DNA from: Terasakiispira papahanaumokuakeensis
GTDB taxonomy: Bacteria; Pseudomonadota; Gammaproteobacteria; Pseudomonadales; Halomonadaceae
Direction of reading: 5' to 3'
Assembly: GCF_001709345.1 (NCBI RefSeq)
Contig: NZ_MDTQ01000001.1
Location: forward strand, 2,679,980-2,743,979
Length of the DNA stretch: 64,000 nucleotides
The notes below the pieces were generated by a model. It did not search any database. It was not told where the DNA came from and saw only the letters and a program-made list of their open reading frames with translations. Below are positions 18,325-26,983 of this stretch, in pieces. Both the position numbers and the translations under genes were made by a program. Within the stretch, counting starts at the first letter, position 1. Every line of letters begins with the position of its first letter.

Positions 18325-20076
18325 TCAACTCGTAACAAATTCATCATCTTCTAGATTAGCTTCATCATCATCTAAAGGGGCTTTCCATGCATCACCCACA
18401 ATCTCTTGGATTCTATTTGCTATCATTTGCCCTCTATCTTCAAGAAACTGGTCAAAAGACTCTTTCGATACATATCTTTCAAAATTAGGATCAGTGCTTG
18501 AGTAAGGTATAAGGCAGCTTGCCAAGCGCCGATCCAAGTCAGCAGAGTTGCCTTCACATTGGTGATGTCTAATAATCTCCATAAAGTACTTATCAGGGTT
18601 ACTGTCCCCAATATCTCTATTAGATTCCCTAGAAACTATTATCTTGTTTGCTATTGAATTAAGCTTATTCTTATTCAACCCAGACTTATTCAATGAATAA
18701 GGATAGATATGATGATCTTCAAGGTCGCCATCCAACGAATTCCCAGTCATCAAGTCCTCTTTAACTGTCGTTCTCATTAAGGCTTGAATCGCTTTATACC
18801 TACTATCTGAAATATGTTTTATGTCAATAATCTCTTCATTTGTAAAATACACTCTAGGATACTGTATAGTTTCACCATTATCTAAAAAATCACAAAATCT
18901 TCTAAAATCATCGCCAACCTTATAATTATTAGCAGGAGAAGGGTTAGCAGCCAGAGTAGAGCAAAAATACCATTTTCTTAAAGTGCTCGAAAATGCTGGT
19001 TTAGATAAGCTATCAGGAAAACACATCAGTGTTGCAGCTATAGAAACTAAAGTACCATGCGGAGGCTGAGTTTTTGCTGTAGCGCCAAGGGCTTTCACCC
19101 ATTTACATGTTTCAGACAGATGAAATGCAGCATTATGCCAGTGTTCAGCAATAAAATCTGGCTTTAATGAAAGAAGAACAGACCTTGTTGCTTCAGGAAA
19201 TTTATTAACATCATTCCTTAGATAATAAAGAGATAATATCTGTAAGATTCGCTCTCCATCAACATCATATTCATTAAGAATAGGATAACATTCTTTTGAG
19301 TTATCAAAAAGTTCTTTAAGGTCTGGCTCCGGATAATATCGCGCTACAGCTAAGTCAAAAGTCGTCAAACGAGTTCCCGTTGAATTAATAGTTTCAAAGA
19401 CTCTACATACCGACTCTAATGGAGCATCATTATCAAGAGCCACAAAAGGTATTGAAAATTTTCTTATTGTTTCAAATACTCCTTTCAAGCTAGCAGCAGC
19501 TTTTCGGGCAAGAGTTCTATCTTCTTGAAACTCAGGAAAGTCTCCAGAGTCCTCTATATATTCGGAGATATAAACATCACATTTAGCTTGATCAAGCGCA
19601 ATATCTGTTCTAATCAGCCTATTATTATCTTTTCGTTCCGGATTCTTCTTACCTCTTGCTCTACTCACGATCCAGCTAGGGCTCTCATTACTAAAAACCT
19701 CATGCATCTTCTTCAAATCGAAATAGTAATTTCTTTTTGGATGAGCATCTAAAAAAACTCTTGCAATTGATGTGAGTCGTTGCTGTCCATCCAAAACATA
19801 ATATGATTCAGAACTTGAATCATCAAGAACCACTAAATTATTGATATCATCTTTAGGTGGATAATTTGCATCTAACTTTCTAGATTTAAGAGGAACATCT
19901 TCATTCTTACCTAAAATCAAAAGCGACCCTACCGGATAATTTCTAGCAATAGAGTCCACTAACAAACGAGTTTGCCCTTCTTTCCATGTGAAGTCTCTTT
20001 GAAATTGAGGAATTAAGAAATGGCCGGAACTTATTTTTTTCAAAAGCTGACCAATATCAAAATTTATAGTTTGCAT
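18325..20076 (-). CDS. DUF262 / HNH (GmrSD- or SspE-like) endonuclease-type protein
   Basis: A 583-residue protein with the N-terminal DUF262 fold: I-P-Q-F-Q-R-D-F-T-W (22-31) and D-G-Q-Q-R (96-100), the motif tied to nucleotide hydrolysis in this family, then F-E-T-I-N-S-T-G-T-R-L-T-T-F-D-L (227-242). The C-terminal part has an HNH/DUF1524-type nuclease motif D-H-H-I-Y-P (454-459) followed by the I-A-N-K-I-I and E-S-N-R elements. This is the domain order of GmrSD type IV restriction enzymes, BrxU and SspE, which attack modified or unmodified phage DNA. Both catalytic motifs look intact, so the gene is probably functional. It stands alone, with no methylase, Ssp or BREX partner in sight. Counted rows are 28-42% GC, far below the flanks, indicating transfer. 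Anti-phage function is inference. Confidence 0.85.
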   Translation of the reverse strand: MQTINFDIGQLLKKISSGHFLIPQFQRDFTWKEGQTRLLVDSIARNYPVGSLLILGKNEDVPLKSRKLDANYPPKDDINNLVVLDDSSSESYYVLDGQQRLTSIARVFLDAHPKRNYYFDLKKMHEVFSNESPSWIVSRARGKKNPERKDNNRLIRTDIALDQAKCDVYISEYIEDSGDFPEFQEDRTLARKAAASLKGVFETIRKFSIPFVALDNDAPLESVCRVFETINSTGTRLTTFDLAVARYYPEPDLKELFDNSKECYPILNEYDVDGERILQILSLYYLRNDVNKFPEATRSVLLSLKPDFIAEHWHNAAFHLSETCKWVKALGATAKTQPPHGTLVSIAATLMCFPDSLSKPAFSSTLRKWYFCSTLAANPSPANNYKVGDDFRRFCDFLDNGETIQYPRVYFTNEEIIDIKHISDSRYKAIQALMRTTVKEDLMTGNSLDGDLEDHHIYPYSLNKSGLNKNKLNSIANKIIVSRESNRDIGDSNPDKYFMEIIRHHQCEGNSADLDRRLASCLIPYSSTDPNFERYVSKESFDQFLEDRGQMIANRIQEIVGDAWKAPLDDDEANLEDDEFVTS

Positions 20077-20455
20077 ACTACACTCCTTCCAATCGACATC
20101 AATTTCACATCCATAAAAATATTAATAATAGACAAAAAAACAAAAAACTCAAGTTATACAAATAACCAAAAAATGTAAAAAGACTTACCTATAAACATTC
20201 ACGAGGTAATAACCAACGACACCTACGAAACAATAATATTTTTAACGTGTTATAGACTCCACTATATGTGGCTGACCCGAAAGGTCCCGGCAACCAACAC
20301 ACGTAACACTACTGATTACTGCTTCGCAGGCAATCTGTTGCCCTGTATAATCATTTACACCATAGATAATCCAACGCATATACTTGGAATGAATACTTTT
20401 TTGCTCATCCATCGCGACAATACAAGACCTGCTGACTGGAAGAGTTCTCCGGCCG
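20077..20455. other. AT-rich boundary region beside the DUF262 gene
   Basis: About 380 bases between the DUF262 gene start and the aldehyde dehydrogenase end. The first 160 bases are very AT-rich and must hold the DUF262 promoter. The rest (20240-20455) is intermediate in composition and carries minus-strand and plus-strand open frames of 60-100 codons with no recognisable family; the minus frame runs into the dehydrogenase coding region and looks accidental, though a decayed gene fragment cannot be excluded. No att site, transposase or tRNA was seen. Confidence 0.45.
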
Positions 20456-21907
20456 TCATAACGATGACGTTTTACCTTTGTCTTTGGCTTTTCTAAGTAC
20501 GAGCGAGATGACGATATCGGCGAGCTTGCCGAAAGGCGCATGTATCAGGCGGGGAAAGTTCCAACGCCCCTGCACAAAGACGCCCTTGGCATGACTCATC
20601 GAGCGGAAACCTTCGATGCCGTGGTAAGCCCCCATACCGCTCAGGCCAACGCCGCCGAAAGGCAAATCATCTTGCGCCACGTGCATCAAGGTATTGTTGA
20701 TCCCCACATTGCCAGACGTCGTACGTTCAAGCAGCCGAGCGCAGTCATGATCCTCAGCGCCGAAGTAATAGAGCGTGAGAGGGCGAGGCCGTGCGTTCAC
20801 GTACGCAATCACTTCGTCGATGCAACGGTAGGTCCGCACCGGCAGGACGGGGCCGAAAATTTCCTCTTGCATGAGGGGCGCTTCATCATCGGTATTGATG
20901 ACGAGCGTAGGCACCAAGGCGCGCTCACGTCCAGGCAAGCGAGTAGGGCTTTCGCCCACCTCAATCACACGGGCCCCCGTGCGGCGCGCGTGATCGACCA
21001 ACTCGCATAGCCGGTCATAATGACGATCGCTGATGATGGTGGTGTAGTCGGGACTCGCCGGGCCCTCTGGGTAGAAACGCCGTACTGTGGCGACGTACTG
21101 GGTGATAAAGCTTTCTAAGTCATCTTCGTGAACCAGGGCATAATCTGGTGCCACACAAGTTTGGCCTGCGTTGGACAGCTTGCCATAAACCAAGCTGTGT
21201 ACAGTGCGCTGATGGGCGTGACCAGGAGCCACGATAGCCGGGCTCTTGCCGCCGAGTTCTAAAGTGATCGGCACCAGATGATCGCTGGCAGCTCGCATCA
21301 CCTTGCGACCGACTTGTGTGCTACCGGTGAATAACAAGTGGTCAAACGGTAGTGCACTGAACGCCTCGCCTGCCTCGGGCCCACCTAGCACGACAGCCAC
21401 CTCATCAAGAGAAAAGACTTCGGCCAGCATGCGCTGCAACACCTCGCTTGTCCGTGGCGTCAGTTCAGAAGGCTTGAGCATGACACGATTACCCGCTGCC
21501 AAAGCCGTCACCAACGGTATCAGCGTGAGCGCAATAGGATAGTTCCAAGGCGCCATCACACCCACGACGCCCAGCGGCTGGTATTCAACGTAAGCGCGTC
21601 CCGAACGGTAGATCAATGGTACATGGCGACGTTCGCGCTTCATAAAGCGACGCAGGTGGCGGGAAAGGTAGTCGATGGCCTGAATGACACAGGCCAACTC
21701 CATCATATCGGTCTCATGGCGCGAACGGTGACCGAAATCAGCACTGACTTCGTCTTTGAAGACGTCTCGGTAAGCCAGCACCGCACTACGTAGCCGAGAG
21801 AGTCGAGCCTTACGCACTTCCAGATCCGGCGGACCCTCGTGAAGGAATGCATGGCGCTGCCGGTACAGCAGGGCAGCCATGTGAATGCGATGTTCATCCT
21901 GTGTCAT
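20456..21907 (-). CDS. Coniferyl-aldehyde dehydrogenase family protein
   Basis: A 483-residue NAD(P)-dependent aldehyde dehydrogenase. Motifs: P-W-N-Y-P (cofactor site), F-T-G-S-T-Q-V-G-R, general-base Glu in L-E-L-G-G-K-S-P, catalytic Cys in S-N-A-G-Q-T-C-V-A-P, and P-L-M-Q-E-E-I-F-G-P-V. The N-terminal D-F-G-H-R-S-R-H-E-T and the long C-terminal extension past P-F-G-G-V-G-L-S-G-M are typical of the coniferyl-aldehyde dehydrogenase group, which oxidises aromatic and long-chain aldehydes. Counted rows reach 58-65% GC, higher than most of the window and in sharp contrast with the adjacent AT-rich gene. It stands alone with no lignin-monomer genes near, so a general aldehyde detoxifying role is as likely as coniferyl aldehyde use. 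Confidence 0.9.
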   Translation of the reverse strand: MTQDEHRIHMAALLYRQRHAFLHEGPPDLEVRKARLSRLRSAVLAYRDVFKDEVSADFGHRSRHETDMMELACVIQAIDYLSRHLRRFMKRERRHVPLIYRSGRAYVEYQPLGVVGVMAPWNYPIALTLIPLVTALAAGNRVMLKPSELTPRTSEVLQRMLAEVFSLDEVAVVLGGPEAGEAFSALPFDHLLFTGSTQVGRKVMRAASDHLVPITLELGGKSPAIVAPGHAHQRTVHSLVYGKLSNAGQTCVAPDYALVHEDDLESFITQYVATVRRFYPEGPASPDYTTIISDRHYDRLCELVDHARRTGARVIEVGESPTRLPGRERALVPTLVINTDDEAPLMQEEIFGPVLPVRTYRCIDEVIAYVNARPRPLTLYYFGAEDHDCARLLERTTSGNVGINNTLMHVAQDDLPFGGVGLSGMGAYHGIEGFRSMSHAKGVFVQGRWNFPRLIHAPFGKLADIVISLVLRKAKDKGKTSSL

Positions 21908-22048
21908 GAGACCTCTCCGGCGATCAAAATTCAGCCACTCAGGTCGGTATTGAGGGCTAACGAAAGCCGATTATTAGCGAAAACGATCGTCAGACCGCTT
22001 TTTGCCCCCCACCATCGACTGAGCCCTTATTCAACACGCGAATAGCGC

Positions 22049-22077
22049 AAAAAAACAGGCCCCCGAAGAGGCCTGTG
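22049..22077 (-). terminator. Intrinsic terminator of the pectate lyase gene
   Basis: On the minus strand: stem CAGGCC / GGCCTG with a short loop, followed by a run of seven T. It lies just after the pectate lyase stop codon and upstream of the aldehyde dehydrogenase. Confidence 0.88.
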
Positions 22078-22103
22078 AGGTCATGACGGTGAATCACGTT
22101 AAT

Positions 22104-24344
22104 TTAATGATCAAACAATAGCTGCTGGAGTGCCAAAGCACGCTCAAGCACTTCTGCTTCGGTACTAGGTGACTGCGCCATCAGGGCTTCGATTCGGCCT
22201 TTGGTCGCCGCATCATAAGGAGCCTCACTGGCCGGAAAGTAATCGCCCTCTTTCAAGAACCAGTTTTTAGGGCTGATATCACCATGGACGGTATCGGGAT
22301 ATTGACCTGGGTGAGCAATCCGAAGCGACACATTATCCATTAACCCGGCCGGATCAAGTTCACCTTCATAAGGGCTTTGACGTACAATATAGTTAAAACG
22401 CTTATTATCGATCGCGATATTATGCGCTAACGTGATGGCACCAGGGTTAAAGTTATCGGTAAAGCCATCCATATTATTATTGAACGACAGGCTGTTACGT
22501 ACGATATGCGGTACAGGCAAGCCTTCCCCACCGAGTTTGAAGCCATTCCCACGATTGCCGCCTTTTTTCTCCATCGCTAATGTCTGGCCATTATTAAACG
22601 AAATAGAGTTCATAATCGTCACCGCGCCATTGGGCCCATCTTCTACTTTGTTGAAGAGATCCCAGCCGTCATCAATATTGTGATGAGAAATACAGTGATC
22701 GAATAAATTACCTTCCCCAATCCGCATTTTAGCGGCAAAACCATCGGCATTGATTTGTGAAGGATCCATGTTGTTATAGCTTTCACTGTACCGAACGGTA
22801 TTGTGGCTGGCCCAAAGGGCACGACCAATCCCGCGGGGCGAAGTGATTTGGAAGCCGCTGTCAGGCGCATCGTGGGTCACGATATGCTCAAACGTATTGT
22901 GACTCCCGTGAACAATCAGTCGCTCTCCTGCGACTTCAAGATGATCAAGCTGCCAGTAGTTGGCATTATGAGACACCATGCCGGTAAAGCGCACTTGAGC
23001 CCCTTCGCCGGTCAGTCTTTTCAACTTATCGGGACGACCACTGGCGGATAGGGGAATTTCAATCTCTGGATAATCACCACTGGCTAAGTGAATCGTGCCA
23101 CCGGGCGCCACTTGCATAATGGCTGAGGCCAGATCCAACGGCTGAGCCTTTGTACCCGCCTGCCCCACCTGACCTTGCGGTGAAACATACAGATTCATCG
23201 GGTCAGCAACCGCGACAGGTTTGACCGTCAGCGTTTGTGTCTGAACAGACTGTTCCGGCCCCTGTAACGGTTTAAAGGTCACGGTCAGCGCTGTGGATTC
23301 TGAAACCGTCACAGGTTGCTGAAATAGCTGGCCTGCGCGTACTTTTTTCGGTTCCGCCAGTGCCTGCCCTGCGCGCATCACTTGATATTCGCCCGCATAA
23401 TTCGCCCGCGCTTGCAGCGTATAATCGGGAATACTGGTTACTTCAGCGGAGGCAAGCGCCCAGTTTAAAGGCGTTTTCGGTGGTTGATAGCGGCTGCTCT
23501 GGTCAGTGTCGGCATCACTGAGTTCAAGCGTGACATCAGAGACACTCAACCGAGCATTACGCGCGGCAAAAAAGCCTAGATACTGGTGGTCGGCATCCTG
23601 TGTCTGCACTAAGTTCGCGGGCGCATCATCCAGCGTATGAGTGACCGTTTTTTGTCCATCATTCAACGTGACTGAAAAGTGTTCGTTCGTCCGTGTGAGC
23701 GTCATGCGATAGTGGTGATGACGATCATGTTCGATGCCTTCCACATAATCTTGCTTGCTCAAGAAATTGCCCGGATTCCCCCAGGGCTGGCGAATCCCTT
23801 CTCGATAAACAGCGGTCGCATTGGATAAGCCATCGTTCTGACGGCTATGAGAACGCAATAAATTCATCACCATGTTGGACGCCGCTGGAAATTCTTCGTG
23901 ACCCACAGGCTGCGGATTAGCCCGCGGCGCCCCAATGATATCGCGGATCATAATGCCCGCACCTTCTTGACGATTAGGCGTTGCGCCCGTCTCAGGCCCC
24001 AGCTGCTCTAAAGTTAACGTCGCCGCAATGGTAAAGTTAACGTCAGTCGGCAAACGGGTATAATAGAATGTGCCGCCTTCATGAGAGTTCGCCAATTTAC
24101 CGCCGCGGCTCTCAATAGTGAACTGCTTCACTAATGGCCCAGCATCGACCGGTTCACCATCAACCGTCACCTCATTGGTACCCACTTTTTCCGGCAGAAT
24201 GGTCGATCCAAAGTTCAAATCAGTCGATTGACCGAATGTAATCGCTTGCCAAGTCAGATCCTGTGCAGCAGGCGCTGCTAATACAGCCGTCGTTCCGAAT
24301 ACAGGCACGAGGCTGACGAGTGAAACCCTTATTATTTTATTCAT
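22104..24344 (-). CDS. pelX: Family 9 pectate lyase, PelX-like exopolygalacturonate lyase
   Basis: A 746-residue exported protein with a clear signal peptide (hydrophobic stretch ending A-V-L-A-A). The N-terminal half (about 30-290) looks like a beta-sandwich; a fibronectin-like or Ig-like linker follows. The C-terminal half is a right-handed parallel beta-helix of the polysaccharide lyase family 9 type: P-Q-G-Q-V-G-Q-A-G-T entry, P-G-G-T-I-H-L, then N-A-D-G-F-A-A-K and H-N-I-D-D-G-W-D-L-F, the calcium/catalytic region. Size and layout match Dickeya PelX (about 745 residues), which releases digalacturonate from polygalacturonate ends in the periplasm. No other pectin-use gene is near. A perfect 19-bp palindrome lies about 100 bases upstream and a terminator follows the gene. 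Activity as PelX is inference from family and length. Confidence 0.8.
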   Translation of the reverse strand: MNKIIRVSLVSLVPVFGTTAVLAAPAAQDLTWQAITFGQSTDLNFGSTILPEKVGTNEVTVDGEPVDAGPLVKQFTIESRGGKLANSHEGGTFYYTRLPTDVNFTIAATLTLEQLGPETGATPNRQEGAGIMIRDIIGAPRANPQPVGHEEFPAASNMVMNLLRSHSRQNDGLSNATAVYREGIRQPWGNPGNFLSKQDYVEGIEHDRHHHYRMTLTRTNEHFSVTLNDGQKTVTHTLDDAPANLVQTQDADHQYLGFFAARNARLSVSDVTLELSDADTDQSSRYQPPKTPLNWALASAEVTSIPDYTLQARANYAGEYQVMRAGQALAEPKKVRAGQLFQQPVTVSESTALTVTFKPLQGPEQSVQTQTLTVKPVAVADPMNLYVSPQGQVGQAGTKAQPLDLASAIMQVAPGGTIHLASGDYPEIEIPLSASGRPDKLKRLTGEGAQVRFTGMVSHNANYWQLDHLEVAGERLIVHGSHNTFEHIVTHDAPDSGFQITSPRGIGRALWASHNTVRYSESYNNMDPSQINADGFAAKMRIGEGNLFDHCISHHNIDDGWDLFNKVEDGPNGAVTIMNSISFNNGQTLAMEKKGGNRGNGFKLGGEGLPVPHIVRNSLSFNNNMDGFTDNFNPGAITLAHNIAIDNKRFNYIVRQSPYEGELDPAGLMDNVSLRIAHPGQYPDTVHGDISPKNWFLKEGDYFPASEAPYDAATKGRIEALMAQSPSTEAEVLERALALQQLLFDH

Positions 24345-24443
24345 ATCAAAAGCATCCCTATATTTATTATCTTTCTTTTCAGCAGCGACATCGTCATGTC
24401 ATTGACTCGCAACGCCATCATAATTCAGACACACTTTTAAACG

Positions 24444-24462
24444 TAATACGTCATACGTATTA
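24444..24462. promoter_or_regulatory. Perfect 19-bp palindrome upstream of pelX-like gene
   Basis: TAATACGTCATACGTATTA: perfect 8-bp arms around CAT. It lies 100 bases upstream of the pectate lyase start and 7 bases from the glnQ terminator. The AT-rich arms and lack of a T tract argue for a transcription-factor site (GntR or similar) rather than a terminator. The bound protein is unknown. Confidence 0.6.
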
Positions 24463-24468
24463 GGTCAG

Positions 24469-24495
24469 AAAAAAGCCCAGGCGCATCGCCTGAGC
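24469..24495 (-). terminator. Intrinsic terminator of the glnHPQ operon
   Basis: On the minus strand: GCTCAGGCG-ATG-CGCCTGGGC followed by six T. It lies 81 bases past the glnQ stop codon. Confidence 0.9.
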
Positions 24496-24575
24496 ACTGA
24501 ATAGGATTTGTGGTGGGGCTTGTGACTAGACGGGCAAGCTCGACATTTTACAACTAGGTCTAGGAGGTGATGCCG

Positions 24576-25322
24576 TCAATGTTTCAGAACACGAGATAAA
24601 AAGGCTTGGGTCCGCTCATTCTGAGGGCGGTCAAAGACATCCTCCGGCTTGCCTTCCTCGACAATGCAGCCTTCATGGACATAGACCACGCGATGCGCCA
24701 CTTCTCTGGCAAACCCCATTTCATGAGTCACCACCATCATGGTCATCCCTTCACTGGCCAACTCACGCATCACATCCAAGACCTCGCCAATCATTTCAGG
24801 GTCGAGGGCAGATGTCGGCTCGTCGAATAACATTAAACGCGGTTCCATCGCCAATGAACGAGCAATCGCCACGCGTTGTTGCTGCCCTCCAGAGAGCTGC
24901 GTTGGATACTTCTGAGCTTGATTGCCAATGCCCACCCGCTCTAATAATCGATGTGCCGTTTCTTGCGCTTGCTGGGCAGCAATACCTTTTACCTTCATCG
25001 GGGCAAGCGTAATATTCTCTAATACCGTGAGGTGCGGGAATAAGTTGAACTGCTGAAAAACCATCCCGACTTCCTGACGGATGATATTCAGTGCTTGCTG
25101 ATGGCCACCATTCACTGCTAGCGCTTGTCCATCCACTTCCAAAGCACCCTGTTGATACTCTTCCAAACCATTCACACAGCGAATCAACGTCGATTTGCCT
25201 GAACCACTGGCACCAATAATGACGACCACTTCACCGGCATCAACGGTCAGATCAATATCTTTCAGTACATGGTGATCACCAAAATACTTATTCATGCCCT
25301 GAATATTGACAATTGAACTCAT
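24576..25322 (-). CDS. glnQ: Glutamine ABC transporter ATP-binding protein
   Basis: A 248-residue polar amino acid ABC ATPase. Walker [10 protein letters not shown] (37-45), Q-loop in [10 protein letters not shown], signature [12 protein letters not shown], Walker [13 protein letters not shown] and switch His in V-V-T-H-E-M-G are all intact. Sequence and the adjacent GlnH-like binding protein favour glutamine as substrate. It is the last gene of the operon, 119 bases after glnP, and is followed by an intrinsic terminator. Confidence 0.92.
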   Translation of the reverse strand: MSSIVNIQGMNKYFGDHHVLKDIDLTVDAGEVVVIIGASGSGKSTLIRCVNGLEEYQQGALEVDGQALAVNGGHQQALNIIRQEVGMVFQQFNLFPHLTVLENITLAPMKVKGIAAQQAQETAHRLLERVGIGNQAQKYPTQLSGGQQQRVAIARSLAMEPRLMLFDEPTSALDPEMIGEVLDVMRELASEGMTMMVVTHEMGFAREVAHRVVYVHEGCIVEEGKPEDVFDRPQNERTQAFLSRVLKH

Positions 25323-25441
25323 GCTTTCACCTTTATCAATCTGTGCTCATCTCCACAGGTACGCGAGCAACACTTGATGGACACACGCCACTCTCGACGT
25401 ACCGGTCACGCTCACTCATGCGTCATCACTTGATCGAAGAC

Positions 25442-26119
25442 TTAACGAGCACTGACCTGACCGCGACGTTCATACCAGCGCAAAATAATGGATAACGGAA
25501 TAGTGATCGCAAGATAAAGCACGGCAACCATGAAATAGACTTCAAATGCGGTAAATGTCGTCGCAATATAAAGCTGCCCTTGGCGCACGAGTTCACCAAC
25601 ACCAATCACAGAAAACAATGAAGTATCTTTGATACTGACGATGGCCTGATTACCTAACGGCGGAATCATACGGCGTAGCGCCTGGGGCCAGATGATGTAA
25701 CGAAAGGTTTGTAGGCGAGATAACCCCAATGAAACCCCGGCTTCTCGCTGGCCTTTATCTATAGACTTCACACCGCCACGGACCACTTCAGAAATATAAG
25801 CTCCTGAATTCAGTGCAATCGCGGCGATCCCGGCAGTGATGGCATTAATGGGCCCACCCAGTAAATCTGGCAGACCATAAAATATGAATAACACCTGCAC
25901 TAAAATAGGTGTCCCGCGGAAAATCTCAATATAAGCCGTTGCCGGCCAACGCAGTAAAGGTGTACGCGCTAAGCTCATCAAGCCTGCCAAGACACCAATC
26001 AAAAAACCGACCACCAGACCGCCAAATGAGATCAGCAGTGTCCAGGGTAGGCCATGAATTAAATAAGGCAGTGAATCCACTGCCGCTTGCCAATCGAAGG
26101 TAAAACCCGATCCTTGCAC
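25442..26119 (-). CDS. glnP: Glutamine ABC transporter permease
   Basis: About 225 residues, a HisMQ-type inner-membrane permease with about five hydrophobic segments. The EAA loop is visible as G-V-S-L-G-L-S-R-L-Q-T-F-R-Y-I-I-W-P-Q-A (contact with the ATPase). I chose the GTG start at 26119 because AGGGGG lies six bases upstream and the protein then begins V-Q-G-S-G-F-T-F-D-W, matching the start region of GlnP; a Met 19 residues upstream falls within the hairpin region. Between glnH and this gene is a perfect 10-bp hairpin that probably lets glnH be expressed at a higher level. It is the only permease gene, so it would work as a homodimer. Confidence 0.9.
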   Translation of the reverse strand: MQGSGFTFDWQAAVDSLPYLIHGLPWTLLISFGGLVVGFLIGVLAGLMSLARTPLLRWPATAYIEIFRGTPILVQVLFIFYGLPDLLGGPINAITAGIAAIALNSGAYISEVVRGGVKSIDKGQREAGVSLGLSRLQTFRYIIWPQALRRMIPPLGNQAIVSIKDTSLFSVIGVGELVRQGQLYIATTFTAFEVYFMVAVLYLAITIPLSIILRWYERRGQVSAR

Positions 26120-26162
26120 GTGGCGCCCCCTATTGATTATCAAAAAATCTGAGCCCAACAAG

Positions 26163-26186
26163 CAGGGCTTCGGCATCGAAGCCCTG
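26163..26186 (-). other. Intercistronic hairpin between glnH and glnP
   Basis: Perfect 10-bp stem CAGGGCTTCG / CGAAGCCCTG with GCAT loop, directly after glnH. There is no adjacent T tract (a T6 comes 15 bases later on the minus strand), so it is more likely an mRNA-stabilising or partial-termination element that raises binding protein over permease/ATPase. Confidence 0.7.
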
Positions 26187-26203
26187 ACATCACTCAGACT
26201 CTA

Positions 26204-26983
26204 TTATTCAGGGGCTTTACCAAACCACTTGGTATAGATTTTGTCGTAAGTACCATCCGCTTTCATGGCAGCCAAGGCATCATTGACTTTATCGCGCCAG
26301 GGGCTGCCATTGACTAAGGCAATACCATATTGCTGGCCTTCATAAAGCGGCCCCACCACTTGAGTACGCCCTTGGCCTTTCGTTTGAGAGAAATATCCGA
26401 CATTGGGGGCATCATAAAACACCGCATCGACACTACCTGACATCAATGCCATATACATATCAGCACTGCCCGGATAAGGCGTGATATCGGCTTTATCGCC
26501 CAATTTTTGATTCAAAAAATCAGCACTGGTACTGCCGATTTTACTACCGACTTTCTTCCCTTCGAGATCTTCAATGGTATGAATATCTTGCTCATCACTA
26601 CGCACTAATAAACGGAGCCCTGAATCGTAATAGGGGTCAGAAAAATCAACGATTTTTTCACGAGCGTCGGTGATCGTAATTCCGGCCAGGGCAATATCCG
26701 CATTGCCGGTCTGGATTGCCGGGATGATGCCATTAAAATCCATGGTATTCAGCTTATAATCGAAACCTGCTCGGTCTGCGACTTCAGCCAAAATATCCAT
26801 GTCAAACCCTACCATCTTGCCGGATTCTCGATCTAACATCTCAAAGGGGACAAAGCTGGGATCCGTGACCGCTCTTAAGGTCTCAGCATGCACCGTTTGC
26901 GACATTAAAGGACCGCTACCCAAGGCAACACCTGCAGTCAGCACCGAAGAAAACACCCACTGTTTCAATTTATTCTTATACAT
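26204..26983 (-). CDS. glnH: Glutamine-binding periplasmic protein
   Basis: A 259-residue periplasmic binding protein with a signal peptide ending S-Q-T-V-H-A-E. The mature part is strikingly like E. coli GlnH: F-V-P-F-E, G-F-D-M-D-I-L, M-D-F-N-G-I-I-P-A-I-Q-T, A-L-A-G-I-T-I-T-D, D-F-S-D-P-Y-Y-x-S-G-L, D-A-V-F-Y-D-A-P-N, and the C-terminal G-T-Y-D-K-I-Y-x-K-W-F-G. I start at ATG 26983, with AAGGG about eight bases upstream; the longer frame to 27154 reads through the promoter. First gene of glnHPQ. Substrate is glutamine by close similarity, not by experiment. Confidence 0.94.
   Translation of the reverse strand: MYKNKLKQWVFSSVLTAGVALGSGPLMSQTVHAETLRAVTDPSFVPFEMLDRESGKMVGFDMDILAEVADRAGFDYKLNTMDFNGIIPAIQTGNADIALAGITITDAREKIVDFSDPYYDSGLRLLVRSDEQDIHTIEDLEGKKVGSKIGSTSADFLNQKLGDKADITPYPGSADMYMALMSGSVDAVFYDAPNVGYFSQTKGQGRTQVVGPLYEGQQYGIALVNGSPWRDKVNDALAAMKADGTYDKIYTKWFGKAPE

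Noticed and set aside
20242-20541. 99-codon minus-strand frame next to the aldehyde dehydrogenase
   Set aside because: It overlaps the dehydrogenase coding region in another frame and has no recognisable family; only the part outside that gene could be a relic.
18325-22077. A complete multi-gene defence island
   Set aside because: Only one defence-type gene is present; the neighbours ggt, aldehyde dehydrogenase and pectate lyase are metabolic.
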